The position numbers and the translations under genes are program-made. A model generated the notes under the pieces. It was given only the letters and a program-made list of their open reading frames with translations, searched no databases and was not told the origin of the DNA. Shown in pieces: positions 13,668-16,058 of a stretch of 16,058 nt of DNA (position 1 is its first letter; each line of letters begins with the position of its first letter). This DNA is from Elusimicrobiota bacterium (GTDB taxonomy: Bacteria; Elusimicrobiota; Elusimicrobia; Elusimicrobiales; UBA9959), in contig DAOWCC010000027.1 of NCBI GenBank assembly GCA_030639665.1, positions 1 through 16,058 on the forward strand. The letters run 5' to 3'.

Positions 13668-16058
13668 ATGGCAAAGAAACTGATAGCAATGGACGGCAAT
13701 AGTGCGACCACTTATACCGCGCATGCCACAAATGAAGTTATAGCGATTTATCCTATAACCCCGTCTTCGGGTATGGGAGAAATAGCGGATGAAAAATCAG
13801 ATAGAAGCGAAAAAAATATTTGGGGCACAATCCCCGCGGTAACTGAAATGCAATCTGAAGGCGGCGCTTCAGGAGCTGTTCACGGAGCGCTTACAGCCGG
13901 AGCCTTAACCACCACATTTACAGCTTCTCAAGGCCTTTTATTAATGATTCCCAATATGTACAAGATAGCGGGCGAGTTAACCTCTACCGTTTTTCATGTT
14001 TCGGCCAGATCGATAGCCACTCACGCTCTTTCAATTTTTGGCGACCATTCGGATGTTATGGCTACCAGACAAACAGGCTGGGGACTTCTTGCTTCCGCTA
14101 ATCCTCAGGAAGCCATGGATATGGCTCTTATATCTCAAGCCGCTACATTAAAATCAAGAATTCCTTTTATTCATTTTTTTGACGGTTTCAGAACCTCTCA
14201 TGAACTTAATATGGTTGACCCCATTGAATTTGAAACAATGAGAAAAATGCTAGATAATAAACTCATAGCCGAGCATAAAGCCAGAGGCTTAAATCCCGAA
14301 CATCCCGAATTGCGCGGAACAGCCCAAAATCCGGATGTCTTTTTTCAAAGCAGAGAAACCACCAATAAGTTTTATACCGATACTCCCGATATAGTTAAAG
14401 ATGCCATGAAACAATTCGCTTCTTTAACCGGAAGAGAATACTCTCTTTTCGATTATGTCGGAGCAAAAGACGCTGAGAAAGTCATTGTTATAATGGCGGC
14501 CTCCGGCGCTGATACGGTTGAAGAGACGGTTAATTATCTTAATGCCAACGGCGAAAAAGTCGGCATAGTAAAAGCAAGACTATACAGACCTTTCTCTCAG
14601 GAAGATCTCTTAAACGCTATTCCCAAGACCGTTAAATCAATAGCTGTTTTGGATAGAACAAAAGAGCCCGGTTCACTTGGCGAACCTCTTTACCAGGATG
14701 TTATAACCGCCTTTACCATCGCTCATAAAGCCGGAAAAGTGTATTCCATTCCCACCATTGTCGGTGGAAGATTCGGCCTCGGTTCAAAAGAATTCACCCC
14801 GGCTATGGCTAAATCCGTTTTTGACAATCTTAATGATTCAAATCCGAAAAACGGTTTTACCGTCGGCATAAACGATGATGTAACCAATACCAGTCTTTCC
14901 TGGGATACTTCCCTTGATATGGAAGATAAAGATGTCTTTAGAGCTGTCTTCTTTGGTTTGGGTTCCGACGGAACGGTTGGCGCCAACAAAAACACCATGA
15001 AAATTATCAGTGAAGAAACCGATAACTACGCTCAAGGCTATTTTGTCTATGATTCAAAAAAAGCCGGCTCCATGACGGTTTCTCATATTCGCTTCGGCAA
15101 GAAACCCGTGAAAGCGCCTTTCTTGGTAAACAAGGCTAAATTTGTCGGATGTCATCAATACTCTTTTATCGACAAATATGAGATGCTTGATAAGGTCGAA
15201 GATGGTGGAATATTTCTTTTAAACACCCCTTATGGCGCTGATGAAATATGGGCCAAGCTTCCAATTGAAATGCAAAAACCCATCATTGATAAAAAAATCA
15301 AATTCTATGCCATCAATGCCGCGGATATAGCCAATAAAACCGGCATGGGTTCCAGAATTAATGTCATCATGCAAACAGCGTTTTTTGCCATTTCGGATGT
15401 TCTTCCTAAAGAACAAGCTTTAGAGGCCATTAAAAACGCCATTAAAAAAACCTATTCGTCAAAAGGCGAAGAAGTGGTTAAAAAGAATTATGCCGCTGTA
15501 GACGGCACAGTCGCGGCGATTGAAGAAGTTAAAGTTCCCAAAACCGCCGATTCAAAACTTACGCGCCCCGCCATGGTTTGTTCAAGCGCGCCGGATTTTG
15601 TTAAAAATGTAACCGCTAAAATAATGGCTTTACAGGGAGATGATTTGCCTGTTTCAGCCATGCCTATTGACGGAACATTTCCTACGGCCACCACTCAATA
15701 CGAAAAAAGAAATATCGCTCTTGAAGTTCCCGTCTGGGATAAAGAGGCTTGTATTCAATGCGGCTTCTGCTCATTGGTTTGTCCTCACGCGGCCATAAGA
15801 ATTAAAGCTTATGACGGAGCGGAACTTTCAAAAGCGCCTTCAACTTTTAAATCCTCAGACGCTAAAGGCGGAGAATTAAAAGGGCTTAAATTCACGGTTC
15901 AAGTCGCGGTTGAAGATTGCACCGGCTGCGGAGCTTGCGTATACAGCTGTCCCGCTTTCGCGAAAGACTCTGACGGAAAAAAGACCGACAAAAAAGCGAT
16001 TAATCTTGAAAACCAAATACCTTTGAGAGAAACGGAAAGAGAGAATTTTGAATATTTC
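13668..16058 (+). CDS. nifJ: Pyruvate:ferredoxin (flavodoxin) oxidoreductase, 3' end outside window
   Basis: The enzyme oxidises pyruvate with coenzyme A to acetyl-CoA and CO2 and reduces ferredoxin, the central step of anaerobic fermentation. The 797 codons present hold the N-terminal domain ('DGNSATTYTAHATNEV', 'YPITPSSGMGE' at about 29-39, 'GGASGAVHGALTAGALTTTFTASQGL'), the following domains ('FGDHSDVMATRQTGW', 'YRPFSQEDLL'), and the gamma-like domain. The ferredoxin-like insert follows, with two [4Fe-4S] motifs: CxxCxxCxxxC from Cys695 ('CIQCGFCSLVC') and from Cys751 ('CTGCGACVYSC'). The C-terminal thiamine diphosphate domain, expected to bring the protein to about 1,170-1,200 residues, lies beyond the window. 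The start has AAGGAG at 13653-13658, 9 bases before the ATG. No frameshift is seen. It is the single-chain form, divergent from the beta-barrel gene. Confidence 0.97.
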   Translation, partial: MAKKLIAMDGNSATTYTAHATNEVIAIYPITPSSGMGEIADEKSDRSEKNIWGTIPAVTEMQSEGGASGAVHGALTAGALTTTFTASQGLLLMIPNMYKIAGELTSTVFHVSARSIATHALSIFGDHSDVMATRQTGWGLLASANPQEAMDMALISQAATLKSRIPFIHFFDGFRTSHELNMVDPIEFETMRKMLDNKLIAEHKARGLNPEHPELRGTAQNPDVFFQSRETTNKFYTDTPDIVKDAMKQFASLTGREYSLFDYVGAKDAEKVIVIMAASGADTVEETVNYLNANGEKVGIVKARLYRPFSQEDLLNAIPKTVKSIAVLDRTKEPGSLGEPLYQDVITAFTIAHKAGKVYSIPTIVGGRFGLGSKEFTPAMAKSVFDNLNDSNPKNGFTVGINDDVTNTSLSWDTSLDMEDKDVFRAVFFGLGSDGTVGANKNTMKIISEETDNYAQGYFVYDSKKAGSMTVSHIRFGKKPVKAPFLVNKAKFVGCHQYSFIDKYEMLDKVEDGGIFLLNTPYGADEIWAKLPIEMQKPIIDKKIKFYAINAADIANKTGMGSRINVIMQTAFFAISDVLPKEQALEAIKNAIKKTYSSKGEEVVKKNYAAVDGTVAAIEEVKVPKTADSKLTRPAMVCSSAPDFVKNVTAKIMALQGDDLPVSAMPIDGTFPTATTQYEKRNIALEVPVWDKEACIQCGFCSLVCPHAAIRIKAYDGAELSKAPSTFKSSDAKGGELKGLKFTVQVAVEDCTGCGACVYSCPAFAKDSDGKKTDKKAINLENQIPLRETERENFEYF

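Noticed and set aside
1..16058. CRISPR array, transposase, integrase, toxin-antitoxin or defence genes
   Set aside because: No regularly spaced repeats and no such protein motifs were seen on either strand.

Overview
The window comes from an anaerobic, diderm (Gram-negative-type) bacterium with roughly 40% G+C. Signs of two membranes are two lipoproteins with lipoboxes and an outer-membrane beta-barrel protein ending in Phe. Signs of anaerobic fermentative metabolism are pyruvate:ferredoxin oxidoreductase (nifJ) and an oxygen-sensitive radical SAM enzyme. Base composition and gene content would fit an uncultured Elusimicrobiota/Omnitrophota-like lineage, but no rRNA or other marker is present, so this placement is a weak guess.

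Layout. (1) 181-4431, plus strand: two related LPP20/FlgT-N-like lipoproteins, a single-pass membrane protein of unknown function, a YegS/DAGK-type lipid kinase, and an AmmeMemoRadiSam-type radical SAM enzyme whose start overlaps the kinase end. (2) 4432-4554: a dense patch of inverted repeats between converging genes; it forms a probable terminator and runs into the 3' end of the next gene. (3) 8781-4516, minus strand, one tight operon: a long transketolase, a PPC/DUF296 protein with an in-frame TGA at codon 39, the GTPase Era, and a small four-helix membrane protein. (4) 8938-12810, plus strand: class II fructose-bisphosphate aldolase (divergent from transketolase), a BaiN/HI0933-type flavoprotein, and peptidase T, ending in a strong bidirectional terminator. 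(5) 13485-12925, minus strand: a small outer-membrane beta-barrel gene clearly richer in G+C than its surroundings. (6) 13668 to the window end, plus strand: nifJ, truncated by the window edge after 797 codons.

How they work together. Aldolase, transketolase and pyruvate:ferredoxin oxidoreductase cover hexose cleavage, pentose/hexose interconversion, and pyruvate oxidation to acetyl-CoA with reduced ferredoxin. Each has a recognisable -35/-10 promoter. Peptidase T would feed amino acids from tripeptides. Era acts in 30S ribosome maturation.

The most interesting item is the PPC-domain gene at 6371-5922. It has a strong ribosome binding site, the right full length (149 codons) and a recognisable domain on both sides of a single TGA. 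No complete gene in the window terminates with TGA (12 TAA, 1 TAG), and the start of era downstream has no visible Shine-Dalgarno and sits 4 bases after the PPC stop. Selenocysteine insertion, programmed readthrough, a recent nonsense mutation and a sequencing error all remain possible. No new multi-gene defence or mobile system was found: there is no CRISPR array, transposase, integrase, tRNA or rRNA.
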